Assembly: GCA_934631025.1 (NCBI GenBank) | Contig: CAKTXR010000007.1 | Coordinates: 1 to 64,000 of the forward strand | Direction of reading: 5' to 3' | From: an uncultured Clostridia bacterium | GTDB lineage: Bacteria; Bacillota; Clostridia; Christensenellales; Aristaeellaceae | DNA length: 64,000 nt | Part shown: positions 7,778-17,029 of the stretch, piece after piece | Numbering within the stretch: the first letter of the stretch is position 1 | Layout of the letters: each line of letters starts with the position of its first letter | Made by a program: the position numbers and the translations under genes | Notes under the pieces: generated by a model | Databases searched by the model: none | Told to the model about the DNA's origin: nothing | What the model saw: the letters and a program-made list of their open reading frames with translations, nothing else

Positions 7778-8896
7778 TCACAGAATCGCGTCGATGAATT
7801 CCTTCGCATCGAAGGGGCGCAGGTCGTCGAGCTGCTCGCCCACGCCGATGTAGCGCACCGGCAGACCCAGCTCGCTGCGTATGGCGATGGCGATGCCGCC
7901 CTTGGCCGTGCCGTCCAGCTTGGTCAGTATGATGCCTTCCAGATCGGCCACGTCCTTGAACACCTCGGCCTGAGCCAGACCGTTCTGGCCGGTCGTCGCG
8001 TCGATGACCAGCAGGGAGCGCGTTTTCGCCTCGGGGAACTCGCGGCTGATGACGCGCGCCATCTTTTTCAGTTCCTCCATCAGGTGGCTCTTGTTGTGCA
8101 GTCGGCCGGCGGTGTCCACGATCAGCACGTCCGCACCGCGCTGTTTGGCGGCCTGTATGCCGTCGAACACCACCGCGGCAGGATCCGCGCCCTCCTTCTG
8201 CTTGACGATCGGCACGCCCGCGCGCTCGGCCCAGACGGTCAGCTGATCGGCGGCGGCGGCGCGGAAGGTGTCGCCCGCGCAGATGATGACGCGGCGGCCC
8301 ACCGTCTTGAGACGCGCGGCCAGCTTGCCGATCGACGTGGTCTTGCCCACGCCGTTCACGCCGATGACGAAGAGCACCATCGGGGAGCTTAAGCGCATCG
8401 GCTCGCTGCCCATGATGTCGATCAGGATTTCGCGCAGCATTTCGCGCGCGGCGGCCGGCGTAACAGACGGCGTTTTCTCGCAGCGCTCCTTCAGCGTCTG
8501 CACGGCCTGATCGCTGGTATGAACGCCCACGTCGGCCATGATGAGTATGTCGGTCATCTCTTCGAAGAAGTCGTCGTCCACCTCGCCCGCGTTCTCAACC
8601 AGATCGTCCATCTTCGTGGATAGATTATCGTGCGTGCGCGTGAGCCGCGATTTCAGCCAGCCGAAAACCGACTCCTTGCGCGGCTCCTCCTTCGGCGTTT
8701 CGGGCGCTTCTTCGGCGGGCTGCGCCGCTTCCTCCGGCTGAGCGGGTTCGGCGGCGGGCTTTATTTCTTCGGCGGGCGCGGCGCTTTCGGCCTTCGGGGT
8801 TTCCGGCGCGGCCTTTTCTTCCTTCTTGTCCGGCTCGGCCGGATTTTCCGCGCGGCCGATGCCCAGCTTGTTCTTCAGCTTGTCAAACAGAGCCAT
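7778..8896 (-). CDS. ftsY: Signal recognition particle receptor FtsY
   Basis: 372 aa. It is the GTPase receptor that docks SRP-ribosome complexes at the membrane for co-translational insertion. An acidic Ala/Pro/Glu-rich A domain (about 20-95) precedes the N domain and the SRP-type G domain. G-domain motifs are GVNGVGKTTSIGKLA (P-loop), DTFRAAAADQL, DTAGRLHNK, TKLDGTAKGG and the C-terminal GVGEQLDDLRPF. ATG 8896 has GAGGTG upstream; a GTG three codons earlier overlaps that site. It lies 30 bp after smc and is the last gene of the operon. The ylxM/ffh pair that often follows in Firmicutes is not here. Confidence 0.97.
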   Translation of the reverse strand: MALFDKLKNKLGIGRAENPAEPDKKEEKAAPETPKAESAAPAEEIKPAAEPAQPEEAAQPAEEAPETPKEEPRKESVFGWLKSRLTRTHDNLSTKMDDLVENAGEVDDDFFEEMTDILIMADVGVHTSDQAVQTLKERCEKTPSVTPAAAREMLREILIDIMGSEPMRLSSPMVLFVIGVNGVGKTTSIGKLAARLKTVGRRVIICAGDTFRAAAADQLTVWAERAGVPIVKQKEGADPAAVVFDGIQAAKQRGADVLIVDTAGRLHNKSHLMEELKKMARVISREFPEAKTRSLLVIDATTGQNGLAQAEVFKDVADLEGIILTKLDGTAKGGIAIAIRSELGLPVRYIGVGEQLDDLRPFDAKEFIDAIL

Positions 8897-8926
8897 ATAT
8901 GTCACCTCGTATGGATAAATGATCGG

Positions 8927-11900
8927 TCAGTACTGAGCGTCGCCCATTTTGACGCTCACCATGCGCGATACGCCCTTTTCCTCCATGGCCACGCCGTAGA
9001 GCGCGTCGCAGCGCTCCATCGTGCCCTTGCGGTGGGTGATGACCACGAACTGCGTGTTTCTGGAATAGCTGCGCAGGTATTCGGCGAAGTTGTCGATGTT
9101 CGCGTCGTCCAGCGCGGCTTCGATTTCGTCCAGGAAGCAGAACGGCGTGGGCTTGAGCTTCAGCATGGCGAAGAGTATCGCGATGGCGGTCAGCGCGCGC
9201 TCGCCGCCGGAGAGCAGCGAGAGCATCTGCAGCTTCTTTCCGGGCGGCTGGGCGATCACGTCGATGCCGCAGTTCAGCGCGTCGTTCGGGTCGGCCAGCT
9301 GAAGCTCCGCGCGGCCGCCGCCGAACAGATTGACGAACGTCTCCTTGAAGTTCTCGTTGAGCAGCGCGAACTGCGAACGGAACTGCACGTCCATCTTCTT
9401 CATCAGATCGTCTATGATGCCCATCAGGTCGAGCTGCGCGCGCGTCAGGTCGTCGCGCTGAACGCTCAGCTCCTCATAGCGCTCGCAGGTCTGGCGGTAT
9501 TCGTCCACCGCCGCCACGTTGATCGGCCCCATCTCGCGGATGCGCGATTTGATCGCGGCGATGCGCTTGTCGGCCTCGCCGGCCTTGAAGTCCTCCTGCC
9601 GGAATTCCTCCGCGCCCGCGTAGGACAGTTCGTAGTCCTCCCAGATGCGGTCGGTCAGCGTCTTGAACTCGTTTTCAAGCCGCGTGAGGGTCAGCTCGTT
9701 TTTGTGGCGCCTGTCGCTCAGGCTGTCCAGTCCCTCGCGCAGAGAATCCAGCTGCTCCGTGCCGGTCTTGACGGCCTCCTGAGCGTCGGTGCGCGCCTTG
9801 TCGGTCGCATTGAAGCGCGCGCGTTCCTCGTTCAGGCTGTCCTTGAGCGTATTTAGGCGATTCTGCTCGCCATCAAGGCGTTCGCGGTCATTCGTCAGCG
9901 CGCTCCGGCAGTCGGTCAGCGCGGCTCTGTTCTCCTCAAGCTGGCGCTCCAGCTCGTAGCCGTCGCCGCTCAACCGCGTAAAGTCGTCGCGCAGGGCGGT
10001 CAGTCCGCGCTCGCGGGCGGCCTGCACAATGCGCTGGTCGGTCACGATGCGCCGCTTTTCGCCCAGCTCCTCGCGCAAGGCTGTGATTTCGTCGTTCAGG
10101 CGTGCGATTTCGGCCTGCTGGTCGTCGCCGCTCTGCTGCGCGCCGGCCTGACGCGTCTCGAGCTGCGCCATGGCCTCGCGGATGTCGTCAAGCTGCGTCG
10201 TCATGCGCTCGCTCTCAAGGCGGATGCGCTCGTTCTGTTCGCTCTGCGTGGCCAGCGCGTCGCGGGCGGTGGCCAGATGCGCTTCCTCGCGCGTGCAGGC
10301 GATTTCCTGCTGGCGGGACTGCTCGAACAGCTCGCCGCGCCGCTGCTTGAGGGCGGCGCGTTCGGTCTCGAGCGTGACCAGCTCGCCCTGCAAGGCGGTC
10401 AGCTGCTCGGTCAGTTCCTTCAGGCGGTCGCGGTGCTCGCTGATCTCGCGCTCGCGGGAGAGCAGACTGGTCACGCGCGACGTGACCGAGCCGCCGGTCA
10501 TCGAGCCGCCCGAGTGCATCACGTCGCCGTCCAGCGTCACCAGCCGGAAGGCGTGCCGCCCCGCGCGCTGGATCGCGATGCCGCTGTCGAGGTTCTCGGC
10601 CACGACGGTGCGCCCCAGCAGGCTGTCCACGATGCCCTGATAGCGTGGGTCAAACGAAATCAGCTCGGACGCGAGTCCTACGCAGCCGGGCATGGAGAGC
10701 GCGTTTCGTTCCTCGCGGGTGAGCGTGCGCCCCTTCACCGAGGTGAGCGGCAGGAATGTCGCGCGGCCCAGCCGGCCGGAACGCAGAAAATCGATCATGC
10801 GCTTTGCGTCCTCTTCGCGCTCGACCACGATGTTTTGCAGCGCGCCGCCCAGCACCATGTCTATGGCGCGTTCGAGCTTGCGCGGCACGGTGATCAGCGT
10901 CGCCACAACGCCGTGAACGCCGCTGCCCTGCGTGCGCCGCGCCTGGAGCAGCACCTGCTTGACCGAGTTCTGATAGCCCTCGTAATCGCGCTGCATTTCC
11001 TCCATCACGCGCAGGCGGGAGGCCGTCTCCTGCTTCTGCGCGGTCAGGGCGCGCTGGCGCTCGTTCTTTTCGTCGAATTGCGCCGCGGCCATGGCGAGCT
11101 TCTGCTGGAGCGCGTTAATATCCTTGTCGATGCGCTCCTTCTCGGCGCGTTCGGCACGCAGATTATCCTCCGCTTCGGCGACGGCGGCCCTGCGCTCGTC
11201 CAGTGTGCCCTCGCCCTCGCCGCGCTCGTTTTTCAGCGCTTCGATGCGGTTCTTCAGCGCTTCCTCCATCGCCGTGTAGCGCGCCTGCTCGCTCTTTACG
11301 TCGGACAGGCGGTTGATCGCGTCGATGCGGCTGGCCTTTAGCTCCTCGCAATGGCGCTCGCGTTCGATCAGCGTGTCGTTGAGCGCGGTCAGCTCGGCTT
11401 CCAGAGCCGTCAGACGCTGCTGCGCTTCGAGCGCTTCTTTTGTCTCGGAAGCGATGCGCTCGTTTAAGTCGTCTGTGCGTTGGCGGGTGCTCTGCGCGTC
11501 GTCCTCGGCGCTGCTCACAGCGTCGGCGAGCCGCTTTTCCTCGCGTTCGGCGGCGGAAATGTGTTCGCGCAGCACGCCCACGCCGCCCTCGCAGGCCTCC
11601 ACGTCGCGGATGAGCGTCTGCACCGTCTCGCGCTGCATGGCGGCTTCGGCTTCATAGCGGGAGAGCGTCTCCTGCATCGCGTCGCGCTGAGCGGAGAGCG
11701 CTTCAATTTCGGCTGTGTCCTTCGCAATGGTTTCATCTAAGGCGCTCAATGCTTCCTGCTGCTCGGCGATGCGCTGATTGTAGCGGTCGCTGCGCACGAG
11801 GAAGGCGTTCAGCTCCAGACCTTTCAGCTCGCTTTGCAGCTGGAGGTATTCGCGCGCGGTCTGGCTCTGCTCCTTGAGCGGCTCGATGCGCTTTTCAAGC

Positions 11901-12490
11901 TCGGCGATGATGTCCTCGACGCGGGCGAGATTGGCGCGGGTGTTTTCCATGCGCCGCTCAGCCTCGAGCTTGCGGCTCTTGAACTTGACGATGCCGGCGG
12001 CTTCTTCAAACACCTGCCGGCGCTCCTCGGATTTGGCGGAGAGGATCTCGTCGATGCGGCCCTGCCCGATGAGGGAATAGCCCTCCTTGCCGATGCCGGT
12101 GTCGCGGAAGAGATCGATGATGTCCTTCAGGCGGCAGGGGGCGCGGTTGATCATGTATTCGCCCTCGCCGCTGCGATAGACGCGCCGCGTCACGGCGACC
12201 TCGTTGTAATCGGAGGGCAGCGCGTGATCCTCGTTGTCGAAGGTCAGCGTCACCTCGCAGAAGCCCAGCTTCTTGCGCTTTTCGGTGCCGTTGAATATCA
12301 CGTCCTCCATCTTGCCGCCGCGCAGCGTCTTGGGGCTCTGCTCGCCCAGCACCCAGCGCACCGCGTCGGATATGTTGGATTTGCCGCTGCCGTTGGGGCC
12401 GACGACGCCGGTGATGCCGTTTTCAAAGGTCATCTCCACGCGGTCGGCAAAGGACTTGAAGCCCTGTATTTCCAGCTTTTTGAGTCTCAA
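8927..12490 (-). CDS. smc: Chromosome segregation protein SMC
   Basis: 1187 aa, the usual length. It is the ATPase of the bacterial condensin complex, working with ScpA and ScpB. Walker A is at residues 31-39 (GPNGSGKSN). Two long coiled coils flank the hinge (about 510-660, with VHGVVATLITVP and GLRRAT-like motifs). The C-terminal head has LLSGGERALTAIAILFAML and Walker B FLDEIEAALDDANI. The start is TTG (12490), overlapping the rnc stop by 4 bp (TTGA). The protein starting MRLKKLEIQGFKSFAD matches SMC N-termini, so the unusual start codon is credible and implies translational coupling to rnc. Confidence 0.97.
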   Translation of the reverse strand: MRLKKLEIQGFKSFADRVEMTFENGITGVVGPNGSGKSNISDAVRWVLGEQSPKTLRGGKMEDVIFNGTEKRKKLGFCEVTLTFDNEDHALPSDYNEVAVTRRVYRSGEGEYMINRAPCRLKDIIDLFRDTGIGKEGYSLIGQGRIDEILSAKSEERRQVFEEAAGIVKFKSRKLEAERRMENTRANLARVEDIIAELEKRIEPLKEQSQTAREYLQLQSELKGLELNAFLVRSDRYNQRIAEQQEALSALDETIAKDTAEIEALSAQRDAMQETLSRYEAEAAMQRETVQTLIRDVEACEGGVGVLREHISAAEREEKRLADAVSSAEDDAQSTRQRTDDLNERIASETKEALEAQQRLTALEAELTALNDTLIERERHCEELKASRIDAINRLSDVKSEQARYTAMEEALKNRIEALKNERGEGEGTLDERRAAVAEAEDNLRAERAEKERIDKDINALQQKLAMAAAQFDEKNERQRALTAQKQETASRLRVMEEMQRDYEGYQNSVKQVLLQARRTQGSGVHGVVATLITVPRKLERAIDMVLGGALQNIVVEREEDAKRMIDFLRSGRLGRATFLPLTSVKGRTLTREERNALSMPGCVGLASELISFDPRYQGIVDSLLGRTVVAENLDSGIAIQRAGRHAFRLVTLDGDVMHSGGSMTGGSVTSRVTSLLSREREISEHRDRLKELTEQLTALQGELVTLETERAALKQRRGELFEQSRQQEIACTREEAHLATARDALATQSEQNERIRLESERMTTQLDDIREAMAQLETRQAGAQQSGDDQQAEIARLNDEITALREELGEKRRIVTDQRIVQAARERGLTALRDDFTRLSGDGYELERQLEENRAALTDCRSALTNDRERLDGEQNRLNTLKDSLNEERARFNATDKARTDAQEAVKTGTEQLDSLREGLDSLSDRRHKNELTLTRLENEFKTLTDRIWEDYELSYAGAEEFRQEDFKAGEADKRIAAIKSRIREMGPINVAAVDEYRQTCERYEELSVQRDDLTRAQLDLMGIIDDLMKKMDVQFRSQFALLNENFKETFVNLFGGGRAELQLADPNDALNCGIDVIAQPPGKKLQMLSLLSGGERALTAIAILFAMLKLKPTPFCFLDEIEAALDDANIDNFAEYLRSYSRNTQFVVITHRKGTMERCDALYGVAMEEKGVSRMVSVKMGDAQY

Positions 12491-13170
12491 CGGTTCCAGC
12501 TGCCTTTCAGTTGATTATAGGCGGTCTGCGCGGCCTGCTGCTGCGCGGCCTGCTTGCTGTGCCCCTCGCCGCGCGCCAGCTCCTCGCCGTTCAGCATGAC
12601 GCGCATCACGAACGTGGGGCAGTGATCCTCGCCCGTTCGCTCGACCAGCTCGTAGACGGGGGTTGCGCCGCCGTCCTTCTGCGTGAGGATCTGCAGGAGC
12701 GATTTGTAGTCGTAGTCCAGCTTGCGGTCGACCGGATGATTGTGCAGCGGCTGATCGAGCGTGCGCAGGATCAGCGCTTCGGCCTGATCGTAGCCGCCGT
12801 CCAGATAGACCGCAGCGAAGATCGCCTCCATCACGTCGGCCAGTATGGAGGGACGCTCGCGGCCGCCCATGCGCTCCTCGCCCGAGGACAGTATGAGATA
12901 ATCGCCCAGGTGATACTGATGCGAGGCCTCGAAGAGCGAATCCTCGCACACCAGCCGCGCGCGCGCCCGGCTCAGCTTGCCCTCCTGATCGGGATAGTGA
13001 TCGAACAGAAAACGGCTGATCGCCAGCTGCAATACGGCGTCGCCCAGAAACTCCAGCCGCTGATAGTTGGCGACGTGGCGCTCCCCGCTGCACGAGGGGT
13101 GCGTCAGCGCGGTTTGCAGCAGCGATTCGTCCCGAAAGGTATAGCCCAGTCGGGCCATGAGCGTTTTCAC
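12487..13170 (-). CDS. rnc: Ribonuclease III
   Basis: 227 aa. It cleaves double-stranded RNA in rRNA maturation and mRNA decay. The catalytic domain has the signature QRLEFLGDAVLQL (about 38-50, with the catalytic Glu and Asp) and a second acidic site at DVMEAIFAAVYLDGG. The dsRNA-binding domain (about 155-225) has DYKSLLQ and GEGHSKQAAQQQAAQ. The start is GTG with GGAGG 8 nt upstream. It is the first gene of an rnc-smc-ftsY operon; acpP, its usual neighbour, is separated by a sialidase-like gene and an intergenic region. Confidence 0.97.
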   Translation of the reverse strand: MKTLMARLGYTFRDESLLQTALTHPSCSGERHVANYQRLEFLGDAVLQLAISRFLFDHYPDQEGKLSRARARLVCEDSLFEASHQYHLGDYLILSSGEERMGGRERPSILADVMEAIFAAVYLDGGYDQAEALILRTLDQPLHNHPVDRKLDYDYKSLLQILTQKDGGATPVYELVERTGEDHCPTFVMRVMLNGEELARGEGHSKQAAQQQAAQTAYNQLKGSWNR

Positions 13171-13496
13171 GATTGATTCCTCCCATGAATAAGAGCGCGC
13201 GTCGGAAGCTGCGTTTCAAATGTGGGTGTTGCGGGTGCCCACGGGTATTATGCCCCGCTGAAACGCGTTTCGGAGTTTGTTTTCAGGGTATGTCCCTAAA
13301 GGGCAAGCCGCAATTTCGAGCGGATTTGCTGCGGTTCCCGGAGAGAAATTGGAATTTCTAAAGGCTTCCAGGGATGGAGGCCGCAGGTTCAGCGGCGCTG
13401 AAGGCTTTCAGACGCGGAAATTACGGCTTGAGGAATTGGAAACAGGTTCTCAGGCATTCCCTCAAAATTTCGGCGTCCGCCGGAAATAAGCAGCGC
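13171..13496. other. Intergenic region upstream of rnc
   Basis: No gene is supported; the short plus-strand frames lack ribosome sites. It contains a possible minus -10 (CATAAT near 13230) for rnc but no good -35. A small palindrome, GAAATTGGAATTTC, lies near 13346. Confidence 0.4.
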
Positions 13497-13521
13497 AAAA
13501 AGGACGCGCCGCCGCCCGTCC
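13497..13521 (-). terminator. Terminator of the sialidase-like gene
   Basis: A short GGACG/CGTCC stem with GC-rich loop, followed on the minus strand by TTTTTG. It lies 34 bp past the stop. Confidence 0.5.
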
Positions 13522-13554
13522 TCCTGTTGGAATGCGCTCCTGCGCCGCGCCTTT

Positions 13555-14793
13555 TTAGCAAGCTGCGGCGTAAAGGCGATCCAGCTCGGCCATGTCGATG
13601 CGCACGGCCAGTATATAGGGCGCTTCGCCCTTCTCCCAGTGGCCGTAGGTGACGGCGAGCAGCCGCCCGTCCGGCAGACATTCCAGCCCCGCGTAGGCGC
13701 AGTCCCAGCCCTCGAGGTCGCGCTTGATCAGCACGCGGTATTGCCCCTCGCGCCCGGAAACGAGATCGTCCCAGGTTCCCACCCAGGCAATCCAGTCGCC
13801 TGGCGTGTCGCTCACGCCGCAGCGGTCGCGGAATGTGATGAACAGCCGGCCGTCGGGCAAAGCGCGCGCGACGTGCCGGTCTCCGGTCAGCGCGGCGGGC
13901 AGCTCGACCGGTTCCGTCCATGTCCGCCCCTGATCGGCGGAGAGCATCATCATGCTGTTCATGCGCCGCGCGTTTTCGCGCAGTATGACGGCCAGCTGCC
14001 GCCCGTCCGGCGAGGCGATGAGACACGGCTCGCACAGGCGCGCCGTCTCGTGATTGGCGATGACGCGCGGCTCTGTCCATGTCAGGCCGCCGTCGGTCGT
14101 CTCGATCTGATACAGCTCGAAGTGGCCGTCCGCAAAGGGCAGGCCGCACTCGGTCTCGTAGACAAGCTCCCATTTTTCATCAGGGCGCACGTCGCAGGAC
14201 ACCCACCACTTCTTTTCCTCGCCCCATGCGCCGTTTTCGCGGCGGGAGATGGTCGTGTAGGTGCGCCTGTCCGCGCCCTCGCCGGTGGCGTAGACACGCC
14301 AGAGCGTCTCGCGGCCGCCGCGGATGAACGCGCCCTCATCGTGGAACAGGGCGATGTAGCGCCCCGGCCCCACGCAGGCCATCGCGCTCAGCACGACGAT
14401 GCCGCCGAAGGGCAGCCTCTCAAATTCGCTGAAGGTTCTGCCGCCGTCCTCGGAGACGGAGCGCATGGCGGGATAGCCGCCGGAAAAGAGGAAGAAGCGC
14501 TCGACTCCCTGCGCGTCGGCCATGCGGAACAGCGTCGGGCATTCCAGAGAGCACGTCCAGCTCGCCGGCACGCTCAGGCGCTCCGACCAGCTCCTTCCGC
14601 CGTCGTCGCTGCGCTTTAGGACGATCTGCCCCAGCGCGTGGCACTTGGGATAGACGGCGTAAACCGTCTTCCCGTCCGCCGTCATGGCCGTCGTGACATG
14701 GCCGAGATACTGATTCTTTTCGCGGTCGACAATGCTCTGCCAGTCGGTTCTGCCGGAAATATCCAGGGTGGGGATGCCTATATGCTTCAGCAT
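13555..14793 (-). CDS. Sialidase/BNR-repeat family protein
   Basis: 412 aa. Six-bladed propeller-type protein with at least four Asp-box motifs: SDDGGRSW (about 62-69), SEDGGRTF (about 112), TDGGLTW (about 225) and SADQGRTW (about 282). Sialidase-superfamily enzymes release terminal sialic acids or related residues; many BNR proteins have other substrates, so exo-alpha-sialidase activity is only a possibility. There is no signal peptide, so it should be cytoplasmic. ATG 14793 has CGAGGTGA 5 nt upstream; the GTG three codons earlier is inside that site. It is 32 bp downstream of acpP, so it probably shares the plsX promoter. Confidence 0.75.
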   Translation of the reverse strand: MLKHIGIPTLDISGRTDWQSIVDREKNQYLGHVTTAMTADGKTVYAVYPKCHALGQIVLKRSDDGGRSWSERLSVPASWTCSLECPTLFRMADAQGVERFFLFSGGYPAMRSVSEDGGRTFSEFERLPFGGIVVLSAMACVGPGRYIALFHDEGAFIRGGRETLWRVYATGEGADRRTYTTISRRENGAWGEEKKWWVSCDVRPDEKWELVYETECGLPFADGHFELYQIETTDGGLTWTEPRVIANHETARLCEPCLIASPDGRQLAVILRENARRMNSMMMLSADQGRTWTEPVELPAALTGDRHVARALPDGRLFITFRDRCGVSDTPGDWIAWVGTWDDLVSGREGQYRVLIKRDLEGWDCAYAGLECLPDGRLLAVTYGHWEKGEAPYILAVRIDMAELDRLYAAAC

Positions 14794-14825
14794 GGCGCTC
14801 ACCTCGCTCGGCGTATGCTCTCTTC

Positions 14826-15053
14826 TCAGACGACCTTCTCCAGATAGGCCACGATGTCGCCCACGGTGCGGATGTTGGGCAGCACGTCGTCGTCCACGGT
14901 GATGTTGAACGCTTCCTCAACGTCCATGACCATGATCATGACGTTGGCGGAATCGGCGTGCAGATCCTCGAACAGGCGGGATTCCATCGTGATGGTGGAA
15001 GGGTCGATCTGGAGCTGGTCGGCCAGCATCTTGCAAACTTTTTCAAAGACCAT
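14826..15053 (-). CDS. acpP: Acyl carrier protein
   Basis: 75 aa acidic four-helix protein. The phosphopantetheine attachment site is Ser35 in the LHADSANVMIM segment. The usual DSLD/DSLE is DSAN here, a mild deviation. It carries acyl chains in fatty-acid synthesis and donates them to the PlsX/PlsY route. GGGAGG lies 9 nt upstream of the ATG. It is 32 bp downstream of plsX; the fabD and fabG genes often found between them are absent. Confidence 0.93.
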   Translation of the reverse strand: MVFEKVCKMLADQLQIDPSTITMESRLFEDLHADSANVMIMVMDVEEAFNITVDDDVLPNIRTVGDIVAYLEKVV

Positions 15054-15085
15054 ATTCTGTTCCTCCCTTGTGTTGAATGGACGGG

Positions 15086-16114
15086 TTATTCGGCGCTCTC
15101 CGCCGGGGCGAGCTTCTCCAGCTCGCGGCGGATGGTGCCGGTTACGTCGGTTTCGACCATCAGGCGCGCCTGACGAATCGCGTTCTTGAAGGCCAGCGCG
15201 CTGGACGAGCCGTGCGCCTTCACCATGGCGGCGTTGACGCCCAACAGCGGCGCGCCGCCGTGCTCTTCATAGTTCATCCGGCCCTTGAATACGCGCAGCG
15301 CCGGCTTGAGCAGCAGGCCGCCCAGCTTTCCGCGCAGGCCGCTCTCCATGATCGCGTCCTTGAGCATGCCGGTGAGCGTGCCGGCCAGCCCTTCGGTGTA
15401 TTTGAGGATGACGTTGCCCACAAAGCCGTCGCACACGGCCACGTCGGCCTCGCCCGAGGGCACGTCGCGCGCCTCCAGATTGCCGTAGAAGCGATAGACG
15501 CTCTGTCCGCTCATGAGCTTGTAGGCGTCTTTCACCATCTGGCAGCCCTTTTCCGCTTCCGTGCCGATGTTGACCAGGCCGGCCTTCGGCTCCTTCGCGC
15601 CGACAATCTTCTCCATGTAGATCGTGCCCATCAGGCCGAACTGATTGAGATATTCGGCGCGGCAGTCGACGTTCGCGCCGCTGTCGATCAGAAGGAACGG
15701 CTTTTTGCGGCCGGGCAGCACGGGCGCGAGCGCGGGGCGCTCAATGCCGCGGATACGGCCCACGCGCAGTATGCCGCCCGCAAGCAGCGCGCCGGTCGAG
15801 CCGGCCGAGACGAACGCCTGGCAGCGCCCCTCCTTGACCTCCAGCATGGCCTTGACCATCGAGGAATCTGTCTTGCGGCGCACGGCCAGCATGGGCGCGT
15901 CGTGCATGGTGATCACGTCGGGCGCGTCCAGCAGGGTCAGGCGATCCTTTATGTCGTCCGCGCCTTCGAAAAAGGGACGGATCTCGGCCTCCCGGCCGCA
16001 CAGCGTCACGCGGATGTCGTTCATTTCGCGCAGCGCGGCCAGCGTGCCCTCGCAGATGGCGCGGGGCGCGTTGTCGCCGCCCATCGCGTCGACGGCTATG
16101 GAAATATCGTTCAT
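15086..16114 (-). CDS. plsX: Phosphate acyltransferase PlsX
   Basis: 342 aa. It converts acyl-ACP to acyl-phosphate, the first step of PlsX/PlsY phosphatidic acid synthesis, on the inner membrane face. The N-terminus IAVDAMGGDNAPRAI and the internal SAGSTGALLAGG and GFVGNVILKYTEG motifs are diagnostic. AGGAG precedes the ATG. It is first in the plsX-acpP-(sialidase-like) transcript from a perfect consensus promoter at 16157-16185. Confidence 0.96.
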   Translation of the reverse strand: MNDISIAVDAMGGDNAPRAICEGTLAALREMNDIRVTLCGREAEIRPFFEGADDIKDRLTLLDAPDVITMHDAPMLAVRRKTDSSMVKAMLEVKEGRCQAFVSAGSTGALLAGGILRVGRIRGIERPALAPVLPGRKKPFLLIDSGANVDCRAEYLNQFGLMGTIYMEKIVGAKEPKAGLVNIGTEAEKGCQMVKDAYKLMSGQSVYRFYGNLEARDVPSGEADVAVCDGFVGNVILKYTEGLAGTLTGMLKDAIMESGLRGKLGGLLLKPALRVFKGRMNYEEHGGAPLLGVNAAMVKAHGSSSALAFKNAIRQARLMVETDVTGTIRRELEKLAPAESAE

Positions 16115-16137
16115 GATCTATGCTTCTCCTGTCGGGC

Positions 16138-16162
16138 TATAATAAGAGCTTTCCTTATTATA
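16138..16162. promoter_or_regulatory. Inverted repeat overlapping the plsX -10 box
   Basis: TATAATAAG and CTTATTATA are perfect 9-bp arms around 7 bp. One arm covers the plsX -10 element, the placement expected of a repressor site. It does not match the FapR operator pattern known in Bacilli. Confidence 0.4.
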
Positions 16163-16185
16163 CACGTTCGCGGCGGGCTTGTCAA
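16157..16185 (-). promoter_or_regulatory. Consensus sigma-A promoter of plsX-acpP
   Basis: Minus strand TTGACA, 17 bp, TATAAT: all twelve positions match consensus. Confidence 0.85.
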
Positions 16186-16270
16186 TCGCCGCGGCGGCGG
16201 GCGGATTGGGCGCGCGTGTAAAATAACGCTCGACACGCAGAAAAGATGCGCTCAGCACGGGGAATCTGCA

Positions 16271-16305
16271 TAAAAAAGCGCCGTGCGTATGATTCTGCAC
16301 GGCGC
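16271..16305 (-). terminator. Terminator of the DUF1538-PII operon
   Basis: GCGCCGTGC/GCACGGCGC 9-bp stem followed on the minus strand by TTTTTT. Confidence 0.85.
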
Positions 16306-16319
16306 ATGGCATGATGCGG

Positions 16320-17015
16320 TTATTCCTCGTCCTCCTCGTCCGGACGGGTCAGGCGGAAGCCGGCGATCTGATCGACCGGCATGGAGAAGCAGAGGGCGTG
16401 CGCGCGGGTGTTGAGGCCCGCCTGCGCCATGACGGCCTTCATGATGGGGCCGGCCTGCTCGCGGGTGGTGGCGATGAGGATCATTTCCTTCTCGTCGGCG
16501 ATGGACATGCCGAAGAACTTCTCGGCGTGCGCCGCGCCGGCTCCCTTGACGTGCAGCACGGTGCCGCCGGTCGCGCCGGCCGAACGCGCGGCGTCCATCA
16601 CCATGTCGGTGCAGCCGCTGTTGGCGATGACGGTGATCAGGGAATAGGGCATTGTATTCATAGCTTTCTCCTCGCCGGCTGCCAGCTCCTGTTCGCCGAG
16701 CAGCGCTTTTAATGCAATGTTGCCGCCGATGCTGCCGACCGGAACGGACAGGGCGATGCCCGCGCCGGGAATGTCGATGCACATCTTGCCGACCAGGCCG
16801 CGCAGCAGCTTCTTCTTGGCCTCGCCGGTCAGCACGGAGAACAGAACGGCTTTTTCCGTGGCTTCAAGGCCCAGCATGCTCAGCATATCGTGCCCCGCGG
16901 TTCCCTCGCCGGGCAGGCTGAACACGATGGACGCGCCGTGCTCTCGGGTGAAATTGATAAACTTTTCGCCGTTTGCACGGTCGGTGACAGTCAGTACGAA
17001 AAATACGTCTTGCAT
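16320..17015 (-). CDS. Tandem PII-like regulatory protein
   Basis: 231 aa. Two PII-like ferredoxin-fold units lie in one chain, about 1-105 and 112-225. Unit 1 has FVLTVTDRANGEKFINFTREHGAS; unit 2 has SLITVIANSGCTDMVMDAARSAGATGG, the betaalphabeta start of PII proteins, followed by an EKEMILIATTREQAGPIMKAV segment. No uridylylation-type T-loop tyrosine is evident. PII proteins sense nucleotides and metabolites and often gate a transporter encoded next door. This gene follows a DUF1538 membrane protein by 14 bp and probably regulates it (inference). ATG 17015 has GAAAGGG upstream; a longer frame into the neighbour is rejected. Confidence 0.8.
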   Translation of the reverse strand: MQDVFFVLTVTDRANGEKFINFTREHGASIVFSLPGEGTAGHDMLSMLGLEATEKAVLFSVLTGEAKKKLLRGLVGKMCIDIPGAGIALSVPVGSIGGNIALKALLGEQELAAGEEKAMNTMPYSLITVIANSGCTDMVMDAARSAGATGGTVLHVKGAGAAHAEKFFGMSIADEKEMILIATTREQAGPIMKAVMAQAGLNTRAHALCFSMPVDQIAGFRLTRPDEEDEE

Positions 17016-17029
17016 GGCTGTACCCTTTC

